From the NCBI RefSeq assembly GCF_039523335.1, contig NZ_BAAAFC010000001.1, positions 1,116,001 to 1,180,000 on the forward strand: DNA of 64,000 nt. Direction: 5' to 3'. The number at the start of each line of letters is the position of its first letter. The first letter of the stretch is position 1. Positions 53,468 to 62,225 of the stretch are shown here, in pieces. This DNA comes from Marinobacter szutsaonensis. Its GTDB lineage: Bacteria > Pseudomonadota > Gammaproteobacteria > Pseudomonadales > Oleiphilaceae. The notes under the pieces are model-generated. The model was not told the DNA's origin. It was given only the letters and a program-made list of their open reading frames with translations, and ran no database searches. Both the position numbers and the translations under genes were made by a program.

Positions 53468-53557
53468 CCGCTGAATTGATTGCAGTTTCCAGGTTTTTTG
53501 ATGGGAACGGGCTGCTAGAATTGGCAGTCCGTTTTACTTGCAAAGGACTGATCCGCA

Positions 53558-54178
53558 ATGACCCTTGCCACCTGGCTCACCGTTGTCACCATCTGCATTC
53601 TTGGCGCCATGTCCCCCGGCCCGTCGCTGGCACTGGTGCTCAAACAGACCCTGACCGGTGGCCGGCGTAACGGTGTCATTACCGCCCTGTCCCACGGGGT
53701 CGGCGTGGGAATCTACGCCTTCCTGAGTATTCTCGGGCTGGCGGCCATCATTACCGCCTCCCCCACCGCCTTCTCGATTCTGCAATGGGGTGGCGCAGGT
53801 TACCTTGCCTGGCTCGGCGTCAAAGGCCTGAGGGCAAAACGGCAGGAAAACGAGGAGCTCCCGGATGCGCCGACCACCAAAAGCGCGGCACGGGATGGCT
53901 TTCTGATTGCCTTCTTCAATCCGAAAATTGCCGTCTTTTTCCTGGCGCTGTTCAGCCAGGTGGTCGGCACCGATACCAGCCTGCTGGCGAAATTCGGCTA
54001 TGCCGCCACGGCGTTGATCATAGACACCAGCTGGTACCTGATAGTCGCCTGGCTGTTCTCCAACCCCCGGTGGCTGGATGCACTCCGGCAGCGGGCAGTC
54101 TGGTTCGAGCGGGTTTTCGGTGCGGTCCTGATAGGTCTGGCCGGCCGACTGGTGGTGGGAATCCTCAACGGCAAATAA
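53558..54178 (+). CDS. LysE-family translocator
   Basis: 206-residue inner-membrane exporter of the LysE/RhtB family with about six helices. MSPGPSLALVLKQTLTGGRRNG (residues 17-38) is the family signature. It would export an amino acid or homoserine-lactone-like compound. It ends five bases before the convergent NAD(P)-binding protein gene. Confidence 0.92.
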   Translation: MTLATWLTVVTICILGAMSPGPSLALVLKQTLTGGRRNGVITALSHGVGVGIYAFLSILGLAAIITASPTAFSILQWGGAGYLAWLGVKGLRAKRQENEELPDAPTTKSAARDGFLIAFFNPKIAVFFLALFSQVVGTDTSLLAKFGYAATALIIDTSWYLIVAWLFSNPRWLDALRQRAVWFERVFGAVLIGLAGRLVVGILNGK

Positions 54179-54183
54179 GCCGG

Positions 54184-54855
54184 TCAACCGGCGAGGGCGA
54201 CAATGTCCGGGTATTCCCGGATCTGAACCACACGCTCAGCCGGTTCCGCCGACGATATCCCGCACACTTCGTTCACCATGGCCTCGGCCACGGTCTCGGC
54301 CTTGATCGCCCGGTATTTATCGAGGGGACCGATCAGCACCCGGTTCACCAGTGGCATGGCCATCTGGCCCAGTTCCTCGCCACCCCGGTGTTCCTGGCGA
54401 TCGCCCAGCAGCAGGCTGGGGTGGTAGATGGAGAGGTAGGGAAAGTTCAGCTCGCGGACCGCATCTTCCAGTTCCCCTTTTACGCGGTTATAGAAAATAG
54501 TGGATGAGGAGGACGCGCCGATGGCGGACATCAGGATCAGCGAGTTCACCCCGCGCTCTCGCGCCAGTTTCGCTGCGGCCAGGGCATAACCGTAATCCAC
54601 TTTCCGGAAATTGTCCTGGGAACCGGCTTTCTTGATGGTGGTTCCAAGGCAGCAGATCAGGGCATCCACGGCAAAGATATCGGCATGGGCTGTGAGATCA
54701 TCAAAGTCCACCACATGCTGGTCGAGCTTCGGATGTTCCAGTGACATCGGTTTGCGTACCGGCACCACCACTTTGCTGATCGCTTTCCGGGCCAGCAACT
54801 GCTGTACCACCAGATGGCCGGTCAACCCGGTCGCCCCCAGCACCATGACATTCAT
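54184..54855 (-). CDS. NAD(P)H-binding SDR-like oxidoreductase
   Basis: 223-residue atypical short-chain dehydrogenase fold (NAD(P)-binding, HTATIP2-like). VLGATGLTGHLVVQQLL (residues 4-20) binds the dinucleotide, ICCLGTTIKKAGS near 65 and YHPSLLLGDR near 145 are typical. The reaction is unknown. GGGAGA before the ATG at 54855 sets the start. Confidence 0.85.
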   Translation of the reverse strand: MNVMVLGATGLTGHLVVQQLLARKAISKVVVPVRKPMSLEHPKLDQHVVDFDDLTAHADIFAVDALICCLGTTIKKAGSQDNFRKVDYGYALAAAKLARERGVNSLILMSAIGASSSSTIFYNRVKGELEDAVRELNFPYLSIYHPSLLLGDRQEHRGGEELGQMAMPLVNRVLIGPLDKYRAIKAETVAEAMVNEVCGISSAEPAERVVQIREYPDIVALAG

Positions 54856-54920
54856 GCCGCGTTTCTCCCTGATCTTGTTATTGAAATGCACGGCTTAGAG
54901 TCTATCAGTCAGACGGACAT

Positions 54921-54947
54921 AAAAAAGCACCGGGCAAAGCCCGGTGC
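54921..54947 (-). terminator. Rho-independent terminator of the tctCBA operon
   Basis: GCACCGGGC pairs with GCCCGGTGC around AAA (54927-54947). On the minus strand a run of six T follows, matching the end of the transporter operon that stops at 54991. Confidence 0.9.
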
Positions 54948-54990
54948 AAAGACTGACAACAGATCGTCAGGTGGGAGCAATAGGATTCCG

Positions 54991-56517
54991 TCAGTCGCTG
55001 ACGGGGGATTCTTTCATGGCCGCGTTCATGCGTCTGCGCAGAAGCGGGCCAACCAGGTACGGCAGCACCAGACCAAGGCCGGCAACGATCCAGAGCCCCA
55101 TGGCCAGCGGACTGGCCCAGAGGATGCTCCAGTCTCCGTCCGACAGCACCATGGCATGACCCAGGTTCTTCTCCATCTCCGGCCCCAGCAGCAAGCCCAG
55201 GATGATCGGCACCAGCGGAATTTCCAGCTTGCGCAGGAAATAACCGGCGACACCGAAGGCCACCATGAAGTACAGGTCGAAGGTGCTGTGGCTGATGGAA
55301 TAGATGCCCACAAACGCGACCATGGTCACGATGGGCAGCAGGTACATCGGCGGCACCGACAGCAGCTTCACGAAGAAGCCCACCAGCGGAATGTTAAGCA
55401 CCAGCAGCAATACATTACCGATCAGCAGGGCGGCAATGACGCCCCAGACAATGTCGGCGTTCTGGGTAAACATCAGCGGGCCTGGCGTGATATTCAGGGA
55501 GATCAGCATGGCCAGCAGCACAGCGGTGGTACCGCTACCTGGAACACCCAGGGTCAGCATCGGTACCAGGGCGCCAGAGGAGGCACCGTTGTTACCGGCT
55601 TCCGGCGCCACCACACCGCGGATATCGCCTTCACCGAACTTGCCCTTCTTTCCAAGCACCTGCTTCTCCAGGGTATAGCTGATGAAACTGCCCAGAGAGG
55701 CGCCGGCCCCCGGCAACACGCCGGATATGAAGCCCAGGATACCGCCCCGCAGTTGCGTCGGGATGGTGGTCACCAGTTCCTTGAAGGTCAGGCTGAGCTT
55801 GCCGACGGTCATTTTCTCCCGGCCGCCGCCCATGCGATGCTCCACGAAGAACAACAGCTCGGAGATGGCAAACAGGCCCACGATCGCCAGGATGAAATCG
55901 ATGCCTTCGTACAGCTCCAGCACGCCGAAGGTGTAGCGCTGGGTGCCGGTGGAGATATCGATGCCGACCGTGGAGATCATGATGCCCAGGGTCGCTGCCA
56001 CAACGGTCTTCATCGGGTTCTTGCCGGTGATTCCGCCAAGGGTGGCGAACGCCAGCAGGAACAGGGCAAAGTACTCAGCCGGTCCGAAGGTCAGGGCAAA
56101 TTTCGCCAGTACCGGCGCGAGCATGATCAGGCCGATGGTACCGATCAGGCCACCCGCGAACGAGGCGATGGCGGATACGGCAAGCGCGTCCGCTGCCCGA
56201 CCCTTCTGCGCCATCGGATAGCCGTCAAGACAGGTCATCATTGCCGGCTCATCACCGGGGATGTTCAGCAGGATCGAGGAAATACGCCCGCCATACATGG
56301 CACCGGCATAGACGGCGGTCAACAGGATCATCGCCGTTTCCGGCGGCAGCCCCAGGGTGAAAGCCAATGGGATCAGGATGGCCACACCATTGGCAGGGCC
56401 CAGCCCGGGCAAACAGCCGATCAGTGTGCCAACGAAGGCCCCGAACAGAGCAAACATCAGGTTATAAGGGGTCAGCGCGACCGCAAACCCCTCCATGAGG
56501 AAGCCGAGGGTTTCCAT
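54991..56517 (-). CDS. tctA: Tripartite tricarboxylate transporter, large membrane subunit
   Basis: 508-residue inner-membrane permease with about 11-12 helices. GCLPGLGPANGVAILIPL (residues 34-51) and the mirrored GVLPGAGASLGSFISY near 265 are the paired TctA signatures. With TctB and TctC it imports a carboxylate such as a tricarboxylate using the ion gradient. Its ATG overlaps the tctB stop by one base. It is the last gene of tctCBA. Confidence 0.95.
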   Translation of the reverse strand: METLGFLMEGFAVALTPYNLMFALFGAFVGTLIGCLPGLGPANGVAILIPLAFTLGLPPETAMILLTAVYAGAMYGGRISSILLNIPGDEPAMMTCLDGYPMAQKGRAADALAVSAIASFAGGLIGTIGLIMLAPVLAKFALTFGPAEYFALFLLAFATLGGITGKNPMKTVVAATLGIMISTVGIDISTGTQRYTFGVLELYEGIDFILAIVGLFAISELLFFVEHRMGGGREKMTVGKLSLTFKELVTTIPTQLRGGILGFISGVLPGAGASLGSFISYTLEKQVLGKKGKFGEGDIRGVVAPEAGNNGASSGALVPMLTLGVPGSGTTAVLLAMLISLNITPGPLMFTQNADIVWGVIAALLIGNVLLLVLNIPLVGFFVKLLSVPPMYLLPIVTMVAFVGIYSISHSTFDLYFMVAFGVAGYFLRKLEIPLVPIILGLLLGPEMEKNLGHAMVLSDGDWSILWASPLAMGLWIVAGLGLVLPYLVGPLLRRRMNAAMKESPVSD

Positions 56518-56963
56518 CAGTTCACCTCCAGCAAGCCGGCCGGCAGGCTCAGGGACAGGCCGTGGTTAAACAGCACGAACACCACTACTGCGCTGATCAG
56601 CCCGGTCAGGAAGGCCCGGTTCGGCACCGCGCCCATTCGCCAGCTCAGGGTACCCACGGCCAGGGTGGTGGCGATGATGAAGCCGAGTGGTTCGAGCAAC
56701 AACGCGTAGACGATCAGCACCACCACCGAGACCACCAGCTCCAGGGCTGACTTTCCGATCGGCCACTGGGCATCCGGATCTGGCTTGATCATCAGGTACA
56801 GGCTGCCTGCCACCAGCACCACCGACAGAATGGTCGGGAAGGTTTCGGGGCCGACGCTTTCGGCCCCGCCAAAGGGCTCGGGCCACTGTTGGGCAGCCCA
56901 GCCATAGGCGACGGCGAGGACCAGAAGGCCCAGGCCGAGTATGCGATCACCGAAGCTGGTCAT
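56517..56963 (-). CDS. tctB: Tripartite tricarboxylate transporter, small membrane subunit
   Basis: 148-residue inner-membrane protein with four helices and the TctB-like start RILGLGLLVLAVAYGWAAQ (residues 6-24). It overlaps tctC by four bases and tctA by one. It is needed for transport with the large subunit. Confidence 0.93.
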   Translation of the reverse strand: MTSFGDRILGLGLLVLAVAYGWAAQQWPEPFGGAESVGPETFPTILSVVLVAGSLYLMIKPDPDAQWPIGKSALELVVSVVVLIVYALLLEPLGFIIATTLAVGTLSWRMGAVPNRAFLTGLISAVVVFVLFNHGLSLSLPAGLLEVN

Positions 56964-57937
56964 TTCAGCAACCCGATTTCGCGAGACAGGTTCTCGATGT
57001 CCTGCACCTGGTTGCGGACAAACTCATCAAACCGGTCCGCAGGCGGGTGAAACGGGATCAGGCCGTTGCTCTTCATGACCTGCTTCCATTCCTCGCTCGC
57101 GTACAGGGTATCCACAGCCTCAACCCAGTACTGTTTGGCGGCCTCATCAGCGCCCTTGGGCATATAAAAGCCACGCCAGTTCGGGCCCACGGCATCAATA
57201 CCCTGCTCCTTTGCCGTCGGAATATCATTGAATTTGCCCGGCAGGCGTTCGTCCGCCAGCACCGCGATCACCCGCAGGTCTCCCGATTCCATGAAACCGG
57301 TCGCCTCGGAAATATCACCGGTAAAGGCGTCCACCTGGCCACCGACCACCTGGGTCATGGCCTCACCACCGTTGTTGTAGGAGAGGTAGGGAATGGCAGG
57401 CAGCTTGTCGGCTCCGGCGGCCTTGGCCGCAATCAGCACTTTCAGGTGGTCCCAGCCGCCACGGGCACTGCCACCGGCAAACTTGACGGACTTCGGGTTC
57501 GCCTTCACCGCATCCATCAACTCGTTCAGGTTCTGGTATTCGGAATCCTTGCTGACGGCGATGATGCCGTAATCCGCGCCAAGCGCACCGACCCAGGTCA
57601 CCATATCGGCGTTCATGCCCGGGAACTGTTTCTGGGCCAGACGGGTGGTGGTTGCTGTGGATGCGGCCACCAGCAACTTGTTGTCCTCCGACCGCTTGCT
57701 CACGGTGTGGGCGTATGCCACACCGCCACCGGCGCCAGCCATATTGACGGTCTGAACGGTACCTTCGACCAGACCAAGGTCCTGCATCACATTGCCGACG
57801 CTGCGACAGGTAAAATCCCAACCGCCACCGGGATCGGCCGGGGCAAGACATTCCACTTTTCCGGACGGCTGCCAGGCCATGGCAGACATGGAGACGGCCG
57901 CAGCCGCCACAAAAGACAGGGTTTGCTTGATAAACAT
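56960..57937 (-). CDS. tctC: Tripartite tricarboxylate transporter, periplasmic binding protein
   Basis: 325-residue periplasmic receptor with a signal peptide (cleaved after AMA, about residue 21). LAPADPGGGWDFTCRSVG (about 31-48) is the ligand-binding loop of TctC proteins, and YLSYNNGGEAMTQVVGGQVDA near 185-205 is typical. The substrate is open (citrate or a similar carboxylate). GAGGTGA precedes the ATG. It is first in the operon, divergent from a CitA-type kinase gene that probably controls it. Confidence 0.93.
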   Translation of the reverse strand: MFIKQTLSFVAAAAVSMSAMAWQPSGKVECLAPADPGGGWDFTCRSVGNVMQDLGLVEGTVQTVNMAGAGGGVAYAHTVSKRSEDNKLLVAASTATTTRLAQKQFPGMNADMVTWVGALGADYGIIAVSKDSEYQNLNELMDAVKANPKSVKFAGGSARGGWDHLKVLIAAKAAGADKLPAIPYLSYNNGGEAMTQVVGGQVDAFTGDISEATGFMESGDLRVIAVLADERLPGKFNDIPTAKEQGIDAVGPNWRGFYMPKGADEAAKQYWVEAVDTLYASEEWKQVMKSNGLIPFHPPADRFDEFVRNQVQDIENLSREIGLLK

Positions 57938-58059
57938 TGTTGTCACCTCAATCAGCTTGTTTTTGTCATCACTCCCGAGGCAAGACCGGTCCCTGGCGTT
58001 GGCAGACCAGAGGAGTGAATGCACGCAGATTAATAGGTGAAACCCGAGACGCTGAAGCT

Positions 58060-58105
58060 TGTGCACGTAATGCTTTTAAAGAGCGTTAACCGCATTTTGT
58101 GCATA
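58060..58105. promoter_or_regulatory. Imperfect inverted repeat between tctC and the kinase gene
   Basis: TGTGCACGTAATGC (58060-58073) and GCATTTTGTGCATA (58092-58105) match in 11 of 14 positions when one is reverse-complemented, with 18 bases between. It lies in the divergent region of the transporter and its two-component genes and could be the response regulator's binding site. Confidence 0.4.
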
Positions 58106-58176
58106 AAGATCACGGGCATGCGGCGCGGGGATGCAGTACCCTGAACCACAAACGACAAGAAGCCTTATCCCGACCC

Positions 58177-59793
58177 GTGTTGCGAAAGACCAAACTCAAA
58201 ACCCGCATGATCCTCACCCTGGGGATTCTTGGCGCGCTGCAGACCATTCTGATCGGCGGCTTTGCCGGCTATTACCTCAGCGAATCCCTGTACGAGGAAA
58301 TCGGCCAGCGCGCACTGATGGTGTCCAAGACGGTAGCGGCCTCACCGGCGGTGATCGAAGGTGTCCAATCACGTGACATTCCCGGTCTCAATCGTCTCGC
58401 CCGGCGGCTGACGGAAACCAACGAAGCCCTGTTCATTGTGATCGGAGACCATGAGGCCATTCGCCTGGCCCACCCGGACCCGGACCGCATCGGCTTCTCC
58501 ATGGGGGATGATGACGGTGACTACGGCCGCAGAGCACTGGTGGATGGCAACGCCTATGTCGCCCGGGCCATGGGCAGCCTCGGCGAGTCCATGCGTGGCA
58601 AGGCACCGGTGATCGCACCAGAGTCCGGCGACATCATCGGCATTGTCTCGGTTGGCTACAGTCTGGAGCAGGTGGAAGCCACCATACGACGGTACAACTT
58701 TGTACTCTACGGTGTGGTGGGCTTGATGTTGCTGGTCACGGTGATTTCGGCCATTGTCATCGCCGGTCGCTTCAAACGGGCCATTTTCGGGCTGGAGCCA
58801 GAGGAGATTGCGCGGTTGTTCCGGGAACGGGAAGCTACGCTGCAATCCGTCCGAGAGGGCATCATTGCGGTGAACCGGGATGGCATCATCACCACTGTAA
58901 ACCGGGCCGCTTACGAAACCCTCGACCTCCCCCCGGATGAACCGCTCGCCGGCAAACCTATCCTCGATATTCTGCCGGAAAGCAGCCTGATGTCAGTCCT
59001 CGAGTCCGGGCAGCCGGATTTTGACCGGGAAATCTGGCTGAGGGGCCGGCAGATGGTGGTCAACCGGCTGCCGGTGCGACAGGGTGAGGAGATCATCGGC
59101 GTGGTGGCCAGTTTCCGCCTGCGCAACGAACTCGATCAGGTCAGCCGCCAGCTTACCCGTATCCAGCAGTATGCGGATACTCTGCGCAGCCAGACCCACG
59201 AGTATTCCAACAAGCTGCATACCATCGCCGGTCTGATCCAGATTGGCGCCAATGATGAAGCACTGAACCTGATCGGAAGTGAAGTCAGTGACCATCAGGC
59301 CCTGCTACACCTGCTGCTTGACGCCGTGCCGGACCCGGTCATCGCCGGTTGTCTGCTGGGCAAATACAATCGGGCAAAGGAAATGGGCCTGCGCCTGGAC
59401 ATTGATCCGGACAGTCAGATGGCAGACCTTCCGGAAACCCTGCCGCGGGAACAGCTGGTCAGCGTCCTGGGCAACCTGATCGACAATGCCCTGGAGGCCA
59501 CCCGCCAGCACGCCGGCGCCGGGGGGCGGGTGCGGTTGTCGATGACAGATCTGGGCCAGGAGCTGATCTTCGAAATAGAAGACCAGGGGCCCGGTGTACC
59601 GGAAGATGCCCAGCGTAGGATCTTCGAGCGGGGTGTCAGCACCAAGGGCGAGGACCATGGCATCGGCCTGCACCTGGTGCAACAGTTTCTGAATCGCTGG
59701 GGAGGTTCCGTGACCGTGGAAAACCTGCCGGAAGGCGGCAGTCGGTTCACCCTCTACCTGCCCAAGCAACCGGAAGGGAGACGCACCCTGTGA
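58177..59793 (+). CDS. CitA/DctS-type sensor histidine kinase
   Basis: About 538-residue inner-membrane kinase with TM1 near 13-33, a periplasmic PAS-like sensor (40-170), TM2 near 175-198, a cytoplasmic PAS domain (210-310) and a kinase core. The phospho-acceptor His is in QTHEYSNKLHTIAGLIQ near 347, with DNALEATRQH and DQGPGVPED further on. This is the fold of carboxylate sensors. The start is uncertain: GTG at 58177, TTG 58180, ATG 58207 and a longer GTG form at 58099 are all in frame, none with a clear ribosome site. Confidence 0.9.
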   Translation: MLRKTKLKTRMILTLGILGALQTILIGGFAGYYLSESLYEEIGQRALMVSKTVAASPAVIEGVQSRDIPGLNRLARRLTETNEALFIVIGDHEAIRLAHPDPDRIGFSMGDDDGDYGRRALVDGNAYVARAMGSLGESMRGKAPVIAPESGDIIGIVSVGYSLEQVEATIRRYNFVLYGVVGLMLLVTVISAIVIAGRFKRAIFGLEPEEIARLFREREATLQSVREGIIAVNRDGIITTVNRAAYETLDLPPDEPLAGKPILDILPESSLMSVLESGQPDFDREIWLRGRQMVVNRLPVRQGEEIIGVVASFRLRNELDQVSRQLTRIQQYADTLRSQTHEYSNKLHTIAGLIQIGANDEALNLIGSEVSDHQALLHLLLDAVPDPVIAGCLLGKYNRAKEMGLRLDIDPDSQMADLPETLPREQLVSVLGNLIDNALEATRQHAGAGGRVRLSMTDLGQELIFEIEDQGPGVPEDAQRRIFERGVSTKGEDHGIGLHLVQQFLNRWGGSVTVENLPEGGSRFTLYLPKQPEGRRTL

Positions 59794-60476
59794 CACCGAT
59801 TCGGCTTCTAATTGTTGAAGATGACCACAAGATCGCCGAAATCCAGCGGCGCTTCGTCGAGCGTCTCGAGAACGTTGAGCTTTGCGGTATTGCCCACACC
59901 CTGGCCGATGCCCGGGATCTGGTGGACGTCATGGAGCCGGAACTCATCCTGCTGGATGTCTACTTCCCGGACGGCAATGGCCTTGATCTACTGAGGGAGC
60001 TGAGAGCACGGGACAGCCGGACCGATGTCATCCTGATCACCGCAGCCAAGGAAGTGGAGACCCTGCGCAGTGCCCTGCGTGGCGGAGTCTTCGATTACAT
60101 CCTCAAGCCCCTGGTGTTCGAGCGACTGCAGGAAGCGGTACAGCGATACCGGGAACACCTCGACAAGCTTTCCACTCTCAACCAGCTGGCCCAGAAGGAA
60201 GTGGATGCCCTCTTGCCCCGGGGCAGCCAGGAAACCGACCAACCCCGGCAGGAACGTCTGCCCAAGGGCATTGACGGACTCACCCTGGATAAAATCCGTG
60301 AAGTGATTGCCCATGGCGGGCATTGGAGTGCCGAGGAAATGGGGGCAGAAATGGGCGCATCACGCACGACTGCCCGGCGCTACCTGGAATACCTGGTCGG
60401 CACCGGCGAGCTGAGCGCCGAGGTGAGCTATGGTAGTGTAGGACGACCGGAGCGGCGTTACTGCCTCAAAACCTAG
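59790..60476 (+). CDS. CitB/DcuR-type response regulator
   Basis: 228-residue regulator. The receiver domain carries the phospho-acceptor Asp in ILLDVYFPDG near residue 54 and Lys in ILKPLVFERL near 107; the C-terminal part ends in a helix-turn-helix (SAEEMGAEMGASRTTARRYLEYL, from about 188). GTG start overlapping the kinase stop by four bases. It should turn on the divergent tct operon when its kinase senses the carboxylate. Confidence 0.92.
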   Translation: MTPIRLLIVEDDHKIAEIQRRFVERLENVELCGIAHTLADARDLVDVMEPELILLDVYFPDGNGLDLLRELRARDSRTDVILITAAKEVETLRSALRGGVFDYILKPLVFERLQEAVQRYREHLDKLSTLNQLAQKEVDALLPRGSQETDQPRQERLPKGIDGLTLDKIREVIAHGGHWSAEEMGAEMGASRTTARRYLEYLVGTGELSAEVSYGSVGRPERRYCLKT

Positions 60477-60508
60477 CCGCCCTTTTTTGCCTATTCAGGA
60501 CAAGTACC

Positions 60509-61300
60509 TTGAGACCACTGATCCTCGGACTTCTCGCGATTTTCTTTCTGACTGGTTGCCAGGACTCCCCGACCGGCCGCAACCAGCTCGCTCTCGTGCC
60601 CGATGCTGTCATGGCCGACATCGGCCAGCAGAGTTTTGCCCAGATGAAGGAGCAGAATCCGGTACTGGAAGACCCGCAGGTCAACGGTGTGGTGCAGTGT
60701 ATTGCCGGCGAACTGGTGCAGGCAGCTGCCGAGCAGTTCCCCGCCGTGTCCATGCCTGAAAGCTGGGAAGTGGTGGTGTTCCGGAATGACACGCCGAACG
60801 CCTTCGCCCTCCCCGGCGGCAAGATCGGTGTTCATACCGGCTTGCTCCGGATCGCAGAAACCCCGGCGCAACTGGCCACGGTCATCAGCCACGAAGTGGC
60901 CCACGTGCTTGCCGACCATGGCAATGAACGCCTGACCCAGGAACTTGGCCTGAAGGCGGGCCTGTTACTCGTCGGCCTGTTCACCGAAAGCGAGATCGCG
61001 GAAGACCAGCTCCAGAATGCCCTGGGCATCGGTGCCCGGTTGGGTATTACCCTGCCCTTCAGTCGTGCCCATGAATCGGAAGCGGATCTTATGGGGCTGA
61101 GCATCATGGCCCGAGCCGGCTTCAATCCGGAGCAGAGCGTGGCCCTCTGGCGCAACATGGCCCGTGCCTCCGGCGAACAGCCGCTGGAATTTCTTTCAAC
61201 CCACCCCAACCACGACACCCGCATTGGCGATCTGAGCGCCCGCATGGAATCGGCAAATCAGCTTTTCTTAGCAGCGGAGCCCGCAGACTGCAACCTGTAA
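60509..61300 (+). CDS. M48-family metalloprotease lipoprotein
   Basis: 263-residue zinc protease (BepA/LoiP-like) with lipobox FFLTGC (Cys about 17), so likely anchored in the outer membrane facing the periplasm. The zinc site is HEVAH near residue 131 with the downstream Glu in HESEADLMGLSIMARAGF near 190. It starts at TTG with AGGA nine bases upstream. Such proteases trim misassembled outer-membrane proteins. Confidence 0.9.
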   Translation: MRPLILGLLAIFFLTGCQDSPTGRNQLALVPDAVMADIGQQSFAQMKEQNPVLEDPQVNGVVQCIAGELVQAAAEQFPAVSMPESWEVVVFRNDTPNAFALPGGKIGVHTGLLRIAETPAQLATVISHEVAHVLADHGNERLTQELGLKAGLLLVGLFTESEIAEDQLQNALGIGARLGITLPFSRAHESEADLMGLSIMARAGFNPEQSVALWRNMARASGEQPLEFLSTHPNHDTRIGDLSARMESANQLFLAAEPADCNL

Positions 61301-61390
61301 AGACGATTTCTCCATCCTGACCATTCTTGACTATGATCAATAAATGAGCAGCCAGCGTAATTTCCAAAGTGAAATGGCGAGGCATCAGGC

Positions 61391-61903
61391 ATGGTGGAAA
61401 AACTGGATCATCCCGGCGGCACCCGGTTATTACTAACCCCCAATCGCTCGTTGAGCTGGAAGGGCAACGTCCGGATCTGGATCGGACTGGTTGTACTCTC
61501 GGCAATCATCGGAATCGGCTGGGCGCTCGCAGGCGCTTGGGTCATTCTGCCGTTTGCTGGACTGGAGCTGATGGCCGTAGCTGCCGGCATCTATATCACC
61601 TCACGCGACTGCCAGCGCAAGGAAGTCCTGACCATGGAAGGAGATGAGATCCTCCTGGAAAAGGGACGGAAACAGAAAAACGCCCAATGGACCCTGCCCC
61701 GGCCCTACACCCGCCTGCAACTGAAAGATCCGGTCCACCCCTTCGCACCGGCCAAGCTTTTCCTGAGCCACCGCGACCACCGCATATCCCTCGGCGGTTT
61801 TCTGAATGTCGAGGATACGGAAAGGCTGATCGAAACCCTTGAGTCCCTCGGCTTTGTTCCGGAACGAAAACAGCCCGATCCGGAAATCGGGCTGTGGTTC
61901 TGA
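61391..61903 (+). CDS. DUF2244 membrane protein
   Basis: 170-residue protein with two helices (about 28-47 and 50-70) followed by a cytoplasmic domain, the DUF2244 layout (LTPNRSLSWKGNVRIW near 15-30; LFLSHRDHRISLGGFLN near 123-139). The function is unknown; in other genomes the family often lies near cytochrome oxidase genes. Its last codons contain a hairpin that serves the convergent gene. Confidence 0.85.
   Translation: MVEKLDHPGGTRLLLTPNRSLSWKGNVRIWIGLVVLSAIIGIGWALAGAWVILPFAGLELMAVAAGIYITSRDCQRKEVLTMEGDEILLEKGRKQKNAQWTLPRPYTRLQLKDPVHPFAPAKLFLSHRDHRISLGGFLNVEDTERLIETLESLGFVPERKQPDPEIGLWF
61865..61895 (-). terminator. Terminator of the 74-aa gene, inside the DUF2244 coding end
   Basis: ACAGCCCGAT (61870-61879) pairs with ATCGGGCTGT (61886-61895). 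On the minus strand TTTTCGTT follows. It lies within the last codons of the convergent DUF2244 gene, so the same bases code for its QPDPEIGLW tail. Confidence 0.6.
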
Positions 61904-61915
61904 GCAGCGGCTACG

Positions 61916-62140
61916 CTACTTGGCAGGCGGAGTCTGCTTTCTCGCCAGCACGTAGTAGACCAGACTGATGAGGCCGCAGATGATGAGAATCCACCCGGCT
62001 CCCTCAGCCATATCGGTATCGCCGCTGCTCAGGCCGATCAGGACAACAACCCCGATTACGATGCTGTACATCGCCGACAGGAAAAGAATGATCAGACTCT
62101 TTCGGGGCTCATGTTTGATCACCGTTTTCGGATCTTCCAT
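61916..62140 (-). CDS. Small two-helix membrane protein
   Basis: 74-residue protein with two hydrophobic helices (about 17-37 and 47-66) joined by an acidic loop (SSGDTDMAEG) and with a cytoplasmic basic tail (RKQTPPAK). GGAGG before the ATG. I do not recognise the family. Confidence 0.65.
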   Translation of the reverse strand: MEDPKTVIKHEPRKSLIILFLSAMYSIVIGVVVLIGLSSGDTDMAEGAGWILIICGLISLVYYVLARKQTPPAK

Positions 62141-62225
62141 AGGGACCTCCGGTTCGGCCGGTCAGCGTCGAGCACGAACTTCATTTGTGCTTGCCCTATA
62201 GTTAAAAGATTAGGTCATTTTTTAA

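Noticed and set aside
54814..56709. A 631-codon open frame on the plus strand opposite tctA and tctB
   Set aside because: It is the antisense shadow of well-supported tctA/tctB genes; it is His/Gln/Asp-rich with no family resemblance, as expected for antisense frames in GC-rich DNA.
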